64,000 bases of DNA from CAVQDV01 sp963711375 (GTDB taxonomy: Bacteria; Pseudomonadota; Gammaproteobacteria; Coxiellales; Coxiellaceae), in contig CAVQDV010000005.1 in the NCBI GenBank assembly GCA_963711375.1, positions 620,001 through 684,000 on the forward strand. The letters run 5' to 3'. A program made the position numbers and the translations under genes. Positions 53,698 through 64,000 of the stretch are shown one piece after another (positions within the stretch are counted from its first letter, which is position 1; each line of letters opens with the position of its first letter). The notes beneath the pieces were generated by a model. That model had not been told where the DNA came from. It worked only from the letters and a program-made list of their open reading frames with translations, and did no database searches.

Positions 53698-56600
53698 TCA
53701 TTTATTACCTAGCGAAGTAGAGCGCTTGCGCTGGACAAGTTCCTTGTTACTTTCATTTTCAGGCGACTTCCTACGAGATAAACTAGAGCCCTCAAAAAAG
53801 CCTATCAAGTTATTATTTTTCCTCTTTGCAATTTCCTGTTCTTTCAAGCGTGTATTTTTCAATTCTAGAATCTCCGCACGCATTTTCTCTTGTTCTGCCT
53901 GAGATTCATCTAACTGATTTTGCTGAAAGTTTACTTTGGCCATTAAAAATTTTATTCGTTCTCGTTGCTCTTCTTCTGATTTATAACCAAATTCCACATA
54001 CACTTCCGGCACCACTAACTTTGCCTCTTGGGATTGAACCTCCTTTACAACAGAGAGCTTATTTTCAGAATTCCCTGTTTCATCCAATAGTAATTTTTCT
54101 TCGATTGGCATGGTGGACTCTGATACTGGTTCTTGTGGAGAAGGTACTGGCATTGTCGTTTGAGGCACGGGATCAGGCTTATTTAGACCAAGATAATCCT
54201 GAACTAAGCGCAAAGACTTACAGAACGGCCCCATTAATTGCAATGTGGTGCTGAACAATTTTTCCACCTCTAGACAGAGCTCCTTTAATCCACCCGATTT
54301 GTGATCAGAAGATTTTATTCGCGAACCTATAGCCTCCAAAAAATTCTCGGCATCTTCTTTGTTATTTCCAATAATAATTTCCACCGCCTTTCTGCAAGGA
54401 TCGCGCAAGAAATCTTTTTCTTCCCAAGAAGACATCATCGTAATGAAAAATTTTTGACCCTCACTCCCTTTTAAATAGGGATGACCTTCATCCTTAAGCA
54501 TCAAGTTCAAGGTATCTTCACACAGTTTTTTTCCTATACTGGTCATGTCATTTTGAATGCGGCCTGAAAAAGCTTCCAAAAACATATTCGGACCGATCGA
54601 CCATAAAAGGGGAAGCATTAAGTCAATTTTTTTAGGATATTCTCCGCTAAGTGCCATCTTCATAAAATGAACACCAAACTCTTTGGCACAAGCTTTTTGC
54701 GCCCGGTCAATTAACTGCTTGGCAAGACCTTCATTAGGTAACAAATAAAGCGACACATAGAAAAGCATTCGCGCAATATTGTCTTTTTGATCCTCCTTTA
54801 TTTCGCTAGGTTTTATCGGTATTCGGGGCACAATTACGGTATGCAAAAAAGTAAAGACTATCATGCTTATTTTATTTTCACCCAATGCACCTAATTTAAA
54901 ATAATGCCCTAATAGGGTCTCACTGCAACAATTAATGATTTGCTCTACATTTTCCAGCTTTCCTTCCTTATTAAAAAGAATCGCATTAGCGTATAAATTC
55001 TTGGGAGCATAATCTTTTCGCAGAGTGTTCCATCCCACAACATTAAGACCACCAAGCACCCCACCCACGACTTTCGTACTGGAAGTATCTTGTTTTATAA
55101 CTTCAAACACACCTCTATTGGCAGAAGGTAATAAATCAATAATTGTCTGTATCTTAATTTTTGTAGACTCATCCGCTTTATAAAACTCATCAAGAAAATA
55201 CTCAACCAGGTCATTGGTATCCTGAGATTTTTCAATTTTCAATACATCAATTAACTTCTTCCAAATCTCCAAAGTGAGGGGTAAATATTTTCCAAGCTCA
55301 AAAAGATAATCGAATGCTTCTCGATTGAGGTACTCCCGGCTTAATTGATCAGTATTGGTATGAGCCTCCTTAAACAATTTCTCGGCTTTTTTAGGGTTAT
55401 TTCCTTTTAACGCCATCAGCCCCAATAAATATAAAGTATATGGCTGGGTAGGAAAAATTTTACACCAGCGGTTCTCCATTTCTTTAGCCGTAATCAAAAA
55501 TTCTTGATCTTTTCCAAGCTTCAGATACACGTTGGCAATGTCTCGGTAATCGTCATATTCAATAATTATATCATTAGGCGCGTATTTCATAGCCACTTGG
55601 TAAGACGCTTCTGCTTGATGATATTTTTTTAAATGAAGAAAAGCTCGACCCATTTTGAGATGACAAGTTCCAAGCACTTTCGGTAAATTCTTCACATTTC
55701 TAGGATCCCTATCACAACACTCGATGATCCCTTTATAGCATTCTGCTGCTTTTTGAAATTCTCTTATAGTCTCATAGAATTCAGCCAACCGCTGGTAGTC
55801 GCTTAAGTTTTTTTCGATAATACCTTCCAAGTTTTCAATACATTCCATGATATTGTTGGGTGCACATTTAAAATTTTTATAAATTTCGCGGCGATCAATA
55901 TCCGTTTTATTTTTTATTTTTTTTAAAACATCAATTTTTGACACCCCTGTCTTATCAGCAAATAGGTAAGAAGCCCACAATCTTAATTCGTCATCCGTTT
56001 TATTTTCGATTTTAGAAAGATAACGCAGCACCTCTACTTCATCCTCAGGAATATTGAACATTTTTACCCACGTTCGAAAATCTTCTTGGCTTTGAGCGTC
56101 ATCGGCGCTCTTCAATTTTTTTATTTCTTTTAACCCCCCTTTATAGGAACAAAGCAAGGCTCTAATTTCAGCAAAATTATTTGTCTTATCCTCTTGAACC
56201 ACTTGCGCAAACTCGAGCCACTCTTTCGGAGAAAAATAATCAGGATTTTTTAGCATGATAGAGCATGAGCTTGCCCGAAATTCTGAGTTTCCTGGAAATT
56301 TTTTTAACGATTGCATACGACAATGTACTTGGAGAAGTGGAAGTAAAACTAGCAGCGCATTCCAGCCATGTTTGCAATTTTTTTTTATTTCTTCAAGTGC
56401 ACCTGAAAAATCTCCCAACAAAAATAAGCTATACGCAGTAAGTGGATACTGATTTTTGTCTGAAACATATTTCCCCATGGCCGTATTTACCAATTGCGCC
56501 GGGGAGGGCGGCACTTCTGAAACGAATTTTTTTATTAGTTCAGAGTGCCCCTCGGTGTAAGCATAAAAAGCGGGTGTTATCCCATATTTATTAGGTATTA

Positions 56601-57024
56601 TTAATAGTTTCTGATTTTTTTCGTCCTCAAAAAATTTCATATCTCCCATGGCCGCATTAATGTGCGCCAAGGTGACGCCCCCAAATTTTGTTTCAGCTTT
56701 TAAATCTTTTTCAAATATGTTCTTTAAAAAATTCAAAAGATGCTTATGTTTTCTTGACCAGTACAAAAGATCGCCTAGCCCATGAAAAGCTAATACCTCT
56801 CGAGAGAGCAGGTATTCGACCGCTGTTTGATTCCCATAATAGGCAGCAAGAGAGAGGACGCTGAAGCCAGTCTCAGGACATACTTCATTCAATAGCGTAT
56901 TAGTATAATTGGAACTGGAAAACTTAAGCCGTTGAGCAGCCAGATCCACAGAAACCTTCAAAAAATCCCCAATGTCTGTCAAACCAAGTACTTTTCTAAA
57001 TGCAAATTCTACTGGATATCGCAT
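53698..57024 (-). CDS. Large ankyrin/TPR/coiled-coil protein, candidate effector
   Basis: This 1108-aa protein has no signal peptide. Residues about 50-170 show ankyrin-like segments (TGFSVLSLAAYYGNQTAVEYLLS and YGITPAFYAYTEGHSELIKKF). Residues about 400-560 form TPR-like repeats (AECYKGIIECC, KMGRAFLHLKKYHQAEASYQVAMKYAP, LYLLGLMALKGN). A proline/glutamate-rich linker (about 955-1010) leads to a C-terminal coiled coil and a basic tail rich in Lys, Arg and Ser. In Legionellales such architectures are usual for type IV effectors; that role is inferred. The C-terminal tail is where a translocation signal would lie. Confidence 0.82.
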   Translation of the reverse strand: MRYPVEFAFRKVLGLTDIGDFLKVSVDLAAQRLKFSSSNYTNTLLNEVCPETGFSVLSLAAYYGNQTAVEYLLSREVLAFHGLGDLLYWSRKHKHLLNFLKNIFEKDLKAETKFGGVTLAHINAAMGDMKFFEDEKNQKLLIIPNKYGITPAFYAYTEGHSELIKKFVSEVPPSPAQLVNTAMGKYVSDKNQYPLTAYSLFLLGDFSGALEEIKKNCKHGWNALLVLLPLLQVHCRMQSLKKFPGNSEFRASSCSIMLKNPDYFSPKEWLEFAQVVQEDKTNNFAEIRALLCSYKGGLKEIKKLKSADDAQSQEDFRTWVKMFNIPEDEVEVLRYLSKIENKTDDELRLWASYLFADKTGVSKIDVLKKIKNKTDIDRREIYKNFKCAPNNIMECIENLEGIIEKNLSDYQRLAEFYETIREFQKAAECYKGIIECCDRDPRNVKNLPKVLGTCHLKMGRAFLHLKKYHQAEASYQVAMKYAPNDIIIEYDDYRDIANVYLKLGKDQEFLITAKEMENRWCKIFPTQPYTLYLLGLMALKGNNPKKAEKLFKEAHTNTDQLSREYLNREAFDYLFELGKYLPLTLEIWKKLIDVLKIEKSQDTNDLVEYFLDEFYKADESTKIKIQTIIDLLPSANRGVFEVIKQDTSSTKVVGGVLGGLNVVGWNTLRKDYAPKNLYANAILFNKEGKLENVEQIINCCSETLLGHYFKLGALGENKISMIVFTFLHTVIVPRIPIKPSEIKEDQKDNIARMLFYVSLYLLPNEGLAKQLIDRAQKACAKEFGVHFMKMALSGEYPKKIDLMLPLLWSIGPNMFLEAFSGRIQNDMTSIGKKLCEDTLNLMLKDEGHPYLKGSEGQKFFITMMSSWEEKDFLRDPCRKAVEIIIGNNKEDAENFLEAIGSRIKSSDHKSGGLKELCLEVEKLFSTTLQLMGPFCKSLRLVQDYLGLNKPDPVPQTTMPVPSPQEPVSESTMPIEEKLLLDETGNSENKLSVVKEVQSQEAKLVVPEVYVEFGYKSEEEQRERIKFLMAKVNFQQNQLDESQAEQEKMRAEILELKNTRLKEQEIAKRKNNNLIGFFEGSSLSRRKSPENESNKELVQRKRSTSLGNK

Positions 57025-57169
57025 ATTTCAATCTCCCTGTTATTAATTTTAAAACGGAGTATACACGAGCCGGCTACGAAATGAGATGCCAAAGTGCCTC
57101 CTCTTCAATGGTGTTTTGGCCCCTGATCCGTTAAAATGCAGAGAGTAATATTATAGGAAAGGGACGTCC

Positions 57170-58309
57170 GTGCTAAAGCAAATTCTGCACAATCCTCGAC
57201 ATCGAACCTGGCTCATCGTTTCGGTGGCTGTCCTATTGCTTATTTTAATTTATTTATTCCATTCTTCTAAAAAACCTAAAGCACAGGCCAGCCTGCCCGT
57301 CGTGGTATCGGTGGCCAAAACTCAGGATGTCCCTGTCTATTTATCGGGACTTGGCTCTGTTATTCCTACCGAAACCATCACGGTAAAAACTCAAATTAAT
57401 GGACAATTATTGCAGGTTTTATTTCGTCAAGGCCAAAAAGTAAAAGCCCATGAGTTATTAATTCAAATTGATCCACGTCCCTATGAAGCCCAATTAACCC
57501 AATTTGAAGGGCAATTACAGCGAGATAAGGCACTGCTCGCGAATGCACGCTTGGATTTAAAACGCTATCAAACCCTGTGGAAGCAGGATTCAGTGTCTAA
57601 ACAGGTGCTCGATACCCAGGCTTCTTTGGTGCAGCAACTCATTGGAACAGTGCAACTCGACCAAGGACAAGTGGATGCGACAAAACTCAATCTCGTTTAC
57701 TGCAAAATTACGGCCCCAGTGGCCGGGCGCGTCGGTTTACGATTGGTGGATCCTGGTAATTATGTACAAACCACGGATACCACGGGATTAGTGGTTATCA
57801 ACACCGTGAATCCCATCACTGTTATTTTTTCGATTCCGGAAGATGATTTGCGTCCCGTCATTGATCAGCTGTATGCAGGGAAAAATTTAGAAGTAAAAGC
57901 CTATGATCGTTCGCAAGAAAAATTATTAGCGCTTGGCACCTTGCGAATTGCGGATAATCAAGTCGATCCCACGACGGGAACGATTAAATTAAGAGCCATA
58001 TTCAAAAATGAAAAAGATAAGCTTTTTCCCAATCAATTCGTAAATATTAAATTACTCATTAATACCCTCAAAAAAGCCACTGTGCTACCCACGGCCGCCA
58101 TTCAACATGGAAGTAAGGGAACTTATGTTTATCGTATAAAAAATGGAAAAGCGAATGTCGTCACCGTGAAGGTTGGCCCTACAACCGGGGACTTAAGCAG
58201 CATAACCAGTGGAATTTCTCTGGGCGATGTCGTTGTCATAGAGGGTTCGGACAAATTACAAGATGGAACAGCGGTTCACATTGTTAAAAACAACGGCGTT
58301 CACGCATGA
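57170..58309 (+). CDS. RND efflux periplasmic adaptor (MdtA-like)
   Basis: The GTG at 57170 follows an AGGAAAGGGA ribosome binding site. The 379-aa protein begins with one transmembrane segment (WLIVSVAVLLLILIYLF). Then come the lipoyl/barrel-sandwich half-motifs and coiled-coil hairpin (RDKALLANARLDLKRYQTL), and the beta-barrel and membrane-proximal domains. No lipobox is seen, so the TM segment anchors it. It couples to two RND pumps in the same operon (four-base overlap with the next start). The outer-membrane channel is elsewhere. Confidence 0.9.
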   Translation: MLKQILHNPRHRTWLIVSVAVLLLILIYLFHSSKKPKAQASLPVVVSVAKTQDVPVYLSGLGSVIPTETITVKTQINGQLLQVLFRQGQKVKAHELLIQIDPRPYEAQLTQFEGQLQRDKALLANARLDLKRYQTLWKQDSVSKQVLDTQASLVQQLIGTVQLDQGQVDATKLNLVYCKITAPVAGRVGLRLVDPGNYVQTTDTTGLVVINTVNPITVIFSIPEDDLRPVIDQLYAGKNLEVKAYDRSQEKLLALGTLRIADNQVDPTTGTIKLRAIFKNEKDKLFPNQFVNIKLLINTLKKATVLPTAAIQHGSKGTYVYRIKNGKANVVTVKVGPTTGDLSSITSGISLGDVVVIEGSDKLQDGTAVHIVKNNGVHA

Positions 58310-61300
58310 ACCCTTCCAGAATTTTTATTCTAAAGCCCATCGCCACCTCGCTTCTAATGTTTGCTATTTTTTTAGTGGGACTTCTGGGTTATCGACTGCT
58401 TCCAGTAGCCTCTCTGCCTGAAATTGATTATCCCACCTTGCAAGTACAAACGTTTTTTCCGGGCGCAAGTCCTATTGTCATGGCCTCTTCTGTGACAGCG
58501 CCACTCGAAAGACAATTCGGACAAATGCCAGGATTAAATCAAATGACTTCCACCAGTTCGAATGGTGCTTCGAATATTATTTTGCAATTTAGTTTGAGTA
58601 TTAGTTTAGATGTGGCCGAGCAAGAAGTGCAGGCCGCAATTAATGCCTCGTCCAGTTATTTACCCTTAAATTTACCAAATCCCCCTATTTACAGCAAAGT
58701 GAATCCAGCAGATGCTCCCGTGCTCACCTTATCTTTAACCTCCAATACGCTCCCTCTACCCAAAGTAGAAGATTTTGTTGAGACACGACTTTCCCAACGA
58801 ATTTCACAGTTAACAGGCGTGGGCCTGGTAAGCATCAGTGGTGGAGAAAGACCAGCGGTAAGAATTCAAGTAAATCCGAATGCGCTTTCTTCCTATGGCT
58901 TAAGCCTAGAAGATGTCAGAAATGCCCTGAATTTAGCGAATATTAATGCCGCAAAAGGAAATTTTGATGGGCCACGACAATCCTATACCATTAATGCCAA
59001 CGATCAATTATTAACAAGCGCGGAATATAAACCGATTATTATTGCCTATAAAAATGGTGCTCCCGTGCGAGTTTCCGATATCGCAAATGCCATCGATGGG
59101 GCAGAAAATACCATGTTAGCGGCGTGGGAAAATAGAAAACCCGCGATCATTATGAATATTCAACGTCAACCAGGCGCGAATGTCATCGGAGTTGTCGATC
59201 GAATTAAAAAAATATTACCCAATTTACAGCTCACTCTACCCTCTGCCATTCATCTTAAAATTTTAACGGATCGAACCAATAGTATTCGCGCTTCGGTAAA
59301 ATCCGTGGAATTTGATTTAACGATTTCAGTGATTTTGGTGGTAATTGTTATTTTTATTTTTTTACGGCGTTTTTCAGCTACGTTAATCCCAAGCGTGGCC
59401 GTGCCACTTTCACTGGTCGGAGCTGGCGCCGCCATGTATCAGCTTGGCTTTAGTCTCAATAATTTAACACTCATGGCTTTAACCATTGCTACCGGTTTTG
59501 TCGTGGATGATGCCATCGTCATGATTGAAAATATTTCTCGTTACGCTGAAGCCGGAGAAAAGCCCCTAGATGCCGCGCTAAAAGGCTCTAAACAAATTGG
59601 ATTTACCATTATGTCACTGACGGTTTCTTTAATCGCGGTGTTAATACCCTTATTATTCATGGGAGATATTATTGGCCGATTATTCCGAGAATTTGCCGTT
59701 ACTTTAGCGACAACCATTTTAATTTCCGCCTTTGTTTCCTTAACACTAACACCGATGCTCTGTGCACGTTTATTAAAACGCGGCGAACATAATGCCGTAC
59801 TCGATCCCATTTTAAAACGCTATGATAGCAGTTTAAAATGGGTTTTAGAGCATCAAAATTTAACTTTAAAAATAGCCATCGGGACGCTGGCCTTAACCGC
59901 TCTATTATTTTATCTTATTCCAAAGGGATTTTTCCCCTTGCAAGATACCGGGGTTATTCAGGGCATTTCTGAGGCTTCACAATCGATTTCGTTTCGCGCT
60001 ATGTCCACAAATCAGCAGGAATTAGTCAATGAAATTTTAAAGGATCCTGCGGTCGATAATGTGTCTTCTTTTATTGGAATTGATGGTGTGAATACCACAT
60101 TAAATAGTGGTCGCATTCAAATTACCCTTAAACCGTTTAGCGATCGGGATGCTAGCGCCTCTCAAGTGATCGCACGCTTGAAACCAAAACTCGACGAAAT
60201 CCCTGGAATTGCACTGTTTATGCAGCCCTCCCAAGACATATCCATTGAAGATCGCGTGAGTCGAAATCAATATCAATATAGCCTTAATTCCACGAGCGCA
60301 GCCGACGTCACCAAGTGGACAAATTTATTAATTGAAAAACTTCAAAAAAATCCGATTTTAGAAGATGTCACCAGCGATCAACAGAATTTTGGTTTGCAAT
60401 CCGATATTAGCATCGACCGTGATACGGCTTCTCGTTTAGGCATTAATACGCAATTGATCGATAATATTTTGTACGATGCTTTTGGCCAGCGCCAAATTTC
60501 CACGTTATTTACGCAGCGAAATCAATATCACGTCGTGCTCGAAGCTTTCCCCCACTTGCAAGAAAGCGTGGCAGATTTAAGTAATATTTATATTAATTCC
60601 AGCACAGGAGGTCCCGTACCGCTGAGCGCCATTACTCACGCCAGCTCAAGCGTTGGCCCCTTACTCCTGACTCGACAAAATCAATTTCCCGTCGCCACGG
60701 TTTCTTTTAATTTAGCGAAAAATGCTTCCCTGGGCTCTGCAGTACAAGCCTTCAATCAAGCCAAAAAAGAAATTGGAATCCCCCTGCACGTTGAGACGAG
60801 TTTCGAAGGCGCCGCAAAAAGCTTTCAGAGTTCACTCGCAAATGAAGGCTTCTTAATGTTCGCCGCTGTTTTAGTGGTTTATATTGTGCTGGGTGTATTA
60901 TACGAAAGTTATATTCATCCAATAACGATTCTATCGACTTTACCTTCGGCTTGTGTGGGCGCTTTGTTAGCCTTAATTATCACCCGAAATGAACTCAGTA
61001 TCATCGCATTAATCGGAATTATTTTGCTCATTGGTATTGTCATGAAAAATGCTATTTTGATGATCGATTTTGCACTGGAGCAAGAACGACAATATGGAAA
61101 AACACCTCTTGAAGCCATTTATCAAGCCGCATTACTGCGTTTTCGCCCGATCTTAATGACCACCATGGCTTCAATGTTGGGCGCAGTGCCCTTGGCCATT
61201 AGCACTGGAATGGGGGCCGAATTACGTCGCCCGTTAGGAATTGCCATCATCGGCGGTCTAATACTGAGCCAAATTCTGACGCTTTATTCAACGCCCGTTA

Positions 61301-61362
61301 TTTATTTAGCGTTTGATAAATTGCAGAGTGCTGTCATTGCACGATATCGGAAATCACAATGA
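58306..61362 (+). CDS. RND multidrug efflux transporter (MdtB-like)
   Basis: This 1018-aa inner-membrane pump of the HAE1/MdtBC group has an N-terminal TM followed by the porter domain, TM2-6 with the proton-relay Asp pair in ATGFVVDDAIVMIEN, and the second half with the same arrangement. It overlaps the adaptor by four bases and the next pump by four bases (ATGA). In E. coli MdtB and MdtC form a heteromultimer; the two adjacent pumps here fit that arrangement. Confidence 0.92.
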   Translation: MNPSRIFILKPIATSLLMFAIFLVGLLGYRLLPVASLPEIDYPTLQVQTFFPGASPIVMASSVTAPLERQFGQMPGLNQMTSTSSNGASNIILQFSLSISLDVAEQEVQAAINASSSYLPLNLPNPPIYSKVNPADAPVLTLSLTSNTLPLPKVEDFVETRLSQRISQLTGVGLVSISGGERPAVRIQVNPNALSSYGLSLEDVRNALNLANINAAKGNFDGPRQSYTINANDQLLTSAEYKPIIIAYKNGAPVRVSDIANAIDGAENTMLAAWENRKPAIIMNIQRQPGANVIGVVDRIKKILPNLQLTLPSAIHLKILTDRTNSIRASVKSVEFDLTISVILVVIVIFIFLRRFSATLIPSVAVPLSLVGAGAAMYQLGFSLNNLTLMALTIATGFVVDDAIVMIENISRYAEAGEKPLDAALKGSKQIGFTIMSLTVSLIAVLIPLLFMGDIIGRLFREFAVTLATTILISAFVSLTLTPMLCARLLKRGEHNAVLDPILKRYDSSLKWVLEHQNLTLKIAIGTLALTALLFYLIPKGFFPLQDTGVIQGISEASQSISFRAMSTNQQELVNEILKDPAVDNVSSFIGIDGVNTTLNSGRIQITLKPFSDRDASASQVIARLKPKLDEIPGIALFMQPSQDISIEDRVSRNQYQYSLNSTSAADVTKWTNLLIEKLQKNPILEDVTSDQQNFGLQSDISIDRDTASRLGINTQLIDNILYDAFGQRQISTLFTQRNQYHVVLEAFPHLQESVADLSNIYINSSTGGPVPLSAITHASSSVGPLLLTRQNQFPVATVSFNLAKNASLGSAVQAFNQAKKEIGIPLHVETSFEGAAKSFQSSLANEGFLMFAAVLVVYIVLGVLYESYIHPITILSTLPSACVGALLALIITRNELSIIALIGIILLIGIVMKNAILMIDFALEQERQYGKTPLEAIYQAALLRFRPILMTTMASMLGAVPLAISTGMGAELRRPLGIAIIGGLILSQILTLYSTPVIYLAFDKLQSAVIARYRKSQ

Positions 61363-64000
61363 ATATTCCAGGGATTTTTATTAAACGCCCCATCGCCACT
61401 TCCCTTCTAGCAGTGGGCTTAGCGTTGGCCGGCGCTTTGGCCTTTAATTTATTACCAGTAGCTCCACTCCCACAAGTGGAATTTCCAACTATTTCTGTAC
61501 AAGCGAACTTGCCCGGGGCAAGTCCTGAAATTATGGCAACTTCCGTCGCAACGCCATTGGAACGCCAAATTGGCAGAATTGCGGGAATTACCGAATTAAC
61601 CTCATCCAGCAATTTAGGCTCCACTCGAATTATTGTCCAATTTGATTTATCACGAAATATCGATGGTGCAGCGCGAGATGTACAAGCAGCGATTAATGCC
61701 GCTGCCAGTCAGCTCCCCACCAATTTACCGAGCCAACCCACTTATCGAAAGGTGAATCCTGCCGATGCGCCTATCACCATTATCGCGTTAACCTCACCGG
61801 TTTTTGCAAAACCTCAGCTCTACGATATGGCTTCAACTATTTTGCAGCAAAAACTTTCTCAAGTGACTGGCGTGGGACAAGTCATCGTGGGGGGGAGTTC
61901 TTTACCAGGCACACGAATTGAATTAAATCCGACAGCACTCAACAAATATAGCATCGCCTTAACCGATGTAGCCACCACCATTTCAAATGCCAACCGAAAT
62001 TTACCGAAGGGCGGATTTAGCAATAAAACCATTACTTCCGAAATTGTCACCAACGATCAAATTTTTAAAGCACGTGAATATGAGCCTTTAATAATTGCCT
62101 ATCGAAATAATCAGGCCGTTAGAATCTCCGACGTCGGCTATGCGGTGGATACAGAAGAAAACATTCGAAACGCGGGATTAGCGAATGGAAAATCCGCTGT
62201 ATTATTGGTGATATTTAAAGAACCTGGGGCCAACGTTATTGATACCGTAGATCGCATTAAAGCCTTAATTCCCTCGCTCAAAGAAAGTATTCCCACGAAT
62301 GTTGGCATGGGTATCGTTATGGATCGCACCGCCACGATACGCGCTTCCTTACGCGATGTGGAACTCACTCTGCTCTGTGCCACAATTTTAGTGGTTTTAG
62401 TCGTCTATGCTTTTCTCGGCAGTTTACGTGCCATGATTATTCCCGGCGTTGCCGTCTTTTTATCTTTACTCGGCAGTTTTGCTGTCATGTATTCTTTGGG
62501 TTACAGTTTGGATAATTTATCGCTGATGGCCCTCACGATTTCAACGGGATTTGTGATTGATGATGCCGTCGTGGTTTTGGAAAATATCACCCGTCATATT
62601 GAGGCCGGAGTGGCCCCTTTTGAAGCTGCTCTCACTGGTGCCAATGAAGTGAGCTTTACCGTGCTTTCCATGAGCCTTTCTTTAATTGCAGTTTTTATTC
62701 CTATTTTATTAATGGGTGGCATTGTCGGTCGATTATTTCATGAATTTGCCGTCACGCTTTCCGCGGCTATTTTAGTTTCTTTAGTCGTCTCACAGACGGT
62801 AACCCCCATGATGTGCGCACAATTTTTAAGAAGCGAGCTCCCTAATAAGGAGATTGAAAGTCGATTTTATAAATTTGGTACTAGAATCCACGAAGCCTAT
62901 GCAAAAAGCCTAAATTGGGCGCTGATTCATGAACAACTCATGCTATGGCTTACGTTAGGAACGCTTTGCCTCAGCATTTTTCTTTATGTTGTCGCGCCAA
63001 AGGGATTTTTCCCACAACAAGACACTGGTCGAATTATTTCGTCAATTCTAGCGCAACAAGATATTTCCTTCCAAAATATGAAAAAAAAATTAATTGCCTA
63101 CGTTACTATTATTAAAAATGATCCTGCGGTACAAAATGTAGTGGGTTTTATTGGTGGTGGAAATACCATTAATACTGGGAATATTTATATCTCACTTTAT
63201 CCTCCGTCCAAACGACATTTGGCGGTGGATGGAGTCATTAGTCGTTTGCGCGGTAAAGTAGCCGCTGTTCCTGGCTCCAATTTGTATATGCAAGCCGCAC
63301 AGGATCTAATCATTGGTGGCCGTGTGGGAAATGCTCAATTTCAATATACTCTCACTGCCGATAATTTAGAGGAATTAAATTTTTGGACGCCACACATTAT
63401 GAATAAATTGGAAAATATCCCTGGAATTGTCGATGTGAATAGCGATCAACTGAGTAATGGCTTAGAAGCCTTTGTTAACATCGATCGCGATATGGCTTCT
63501 CGTTTTGGAATTAGTGTCAGTCAAATTGACGCCACTTTATATTCCGCCTTTGGTCAAAGCCAGGTTTCCACTCTATATACTCCGCTCAATCAATATCATG
63601 TTGTGATGGAAGTAGCCCCTCAATATTGGCAGCGTCCCGAAACCTTAAATGATATTTACGTCAATTCTTCCGCTGGAAATCCCGTTCCATTATCGGCCAT
63701 AGCACATTTTGTGGAGAATTCCACTTTATTAGCGGTTAATCACCAAGGACAATCAGCAGCCGCTACGCTAACATTTAATTTATTGCCCAATGTTCCATTA
63801 GGAAATGCGGTGGATCTCGTCACGCAAGCCGTGAAAGATATGCGAATTCCAGCTACCGTTTCCGCCAGTTTTCGTGGGACGGCTCAAGCCTTTCAAGAAT
63901 CATTGGCCAATGAACCGATGCTGATTTTAACAGCGCTTATCGCAGTCTACATCGTTCTCGGCATACTCTATGAAAGTTTAATTCATCCGATAACAATATT
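61359..64000 (+). CDS. Second RND efflux transporter (MdtC-like), 3' end beyond window
   Basis: The ATG at 61359 overlaps the previous stop. The reading frame is open to the window end, giving about 880 of an expected ~1030 residues. The N-terminus GIFIKRPIATSLLAVGL and the motif ISTGFVIDDAVVVLEN match RND pumps. It is similar to but clearly distinct from the preceding pump, as MdtB and MdtC are from each other. It is truncated only by the window edge. Confidence 0.92.
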   Translation, partial: MNIPGIFIKRPIATSLLAVGLALAGALAFNLLPVAPLPQVEFPTISVQANLPGASPEIMATSVATPLERQIGRIAGITELTSSSNLGSTRIIVQFDLSRNIDGAARDVQAAINAAASQLPTNLPSQPTYRKVNPADAPITIIALTSPVFAKPQLYDMASTILQQKLSQVTGVGQVIVGGSSLPGTRIELNPTALNKYSIALTDVATTISNANRNLPKGGFSNKTITSEIVTNDQIFKAREYEPLIIAYRNNQAVRISDVGYAVDTEENIRNAGLANGKSAVLLVIFKEPGANVIDTVDRIKALIPSLKESIPTNVGMGIVMDRTATIRASLRDVELTLLCATILVVLVVYAFLGSLRAMIIPGVAVFLSLLGSFAVMYSLGYSLDNLSLMALTISTGFVIDDAVVVLENITRHIEAGVAPFEAALTGANEVSFTVLSMSLSLIAVFIPILLMGGIVGRLFHEFAVTLSAAILVSLVVSQTVTPMMCAQFLRSELPNKEIESRFYKFGTRIHEAYAKSLNWALIHEQLMLWLTLGTLCLSIFLYVVAPKGFFPQQDTGRIISSILAQQDISFQNMKKKLIAYVTIIKNDPAVQNVVGFIGGGNTINTGNIYISLYPPSKRHLAVDGVISRLRGKVAAVPGSNLYMQAAQDLIIGGRVGNAQFQYTLTADNLEELNFWTPHIMNKLENIPGIVDVNSDQLSNGLEAFVNIDRDMASRFGISVSQIDATLYSAFGQSQVSTLYTPLNQYHVVMEVAPQYWQRPETLNDIYVNSSAGNPVPLSAIAHFVENSTLLAVNHQGQSAAATLTFNLLPNVPLGNAVDLVTQAVKDMRIPATVSASFRGTAQAFQESLANEPMLILTALIAVYIVLGILYESLIHPITI

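Overview
The window is moderately AT-rich gammaproteobacterial DNA, most likely from a host-associated member of the Legionellales (Legionella/Coxiella relatives). The clues are an LbtU-type outer-membrane porin, a soluble RnfB-like ferredoxin next to nth, a DUF1841 protein, a eukaryotic-type mitochondrial carrier, and two large eukaryote-like repeat proteins (LRR; ankyrin plus TPR) of the kind these bacteria deliver into host cells. The assignment is an inference from gene content. No rRNA, tRNA, insertion sequence, integrase or CRISPR array was recognised.

Layout. 1-5616: accessory genes: a truncated unknown gene, a stand-alone response regulator, then a MarR-like regulator, a StyA-like flavin monooxygenase and a haem-oxygenase-fold putative di-iron protein, followed by a DUF4143 ATPase. 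5691-8060: a translationally coupled pair on the minus strand, a mitochondrial carrier protein followed by a FolC-like ligase. 8061-10505: a long leader and a small membrane protein on the plus strand. Facing it on the minus strand is a GRDP-like 166-aa protein followed by at least five genes too short for ordinary gene finders. Three of these are tandem 20-aa cationic peptides ending in a conserved AKCAxCA. 10631-14066: ftsA-ftsZ-lpxC, then a VanX-like dipeptidase. 15184-35789: a Ser/Thr kinase-AAA ATPase divergent from a 5518-aa four-module trans-AT polyketide synthase. 35823-53633: mostly housekeeping genes (nitrilase-type amidase, dcd, mrp, metG, rnfB-like, nth, pyrC, rnt, a 2-Cys peroxiredoxin, sodB, a PHS-type transporter, dapB), interrupted by accessory genes (hydrolase, duplicated membrane protein, LbtU-like porin, LRR protein). 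53698-57024: the ankyrin/TPR protein. 57170-end: an MdtABC-like RND operon running off the right edge.

Working together. The polyketide synthase carries KS, DH, KR, ACP and TE domains but no intact acyltransferase. Its only AT-like segment has lost the catalytic serine, so an AT must act in trans from elsewhere in the genome. The last two modules are expected to leave both beta-keto groups unreduced, which would suit release as a pyrone-like ring. The kinase-ATPase shares its promoter region and may regulate it. The carrier/FolC pair suggests nucleotide- or folate-related metabolism at the host interface.

The least explained element is the micro-peptide cluster at 9284-10505. It has one promoter, one GRDP-like protein and a string of micro-ORFs with good ribosome binding sites, conserved frames and hairpins between copies. 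I regard it as the best candidate here for an undescribed system. Palindromic intergenic repeats of two families are scattered through the window and are stacked between rnt and the LRR gene.
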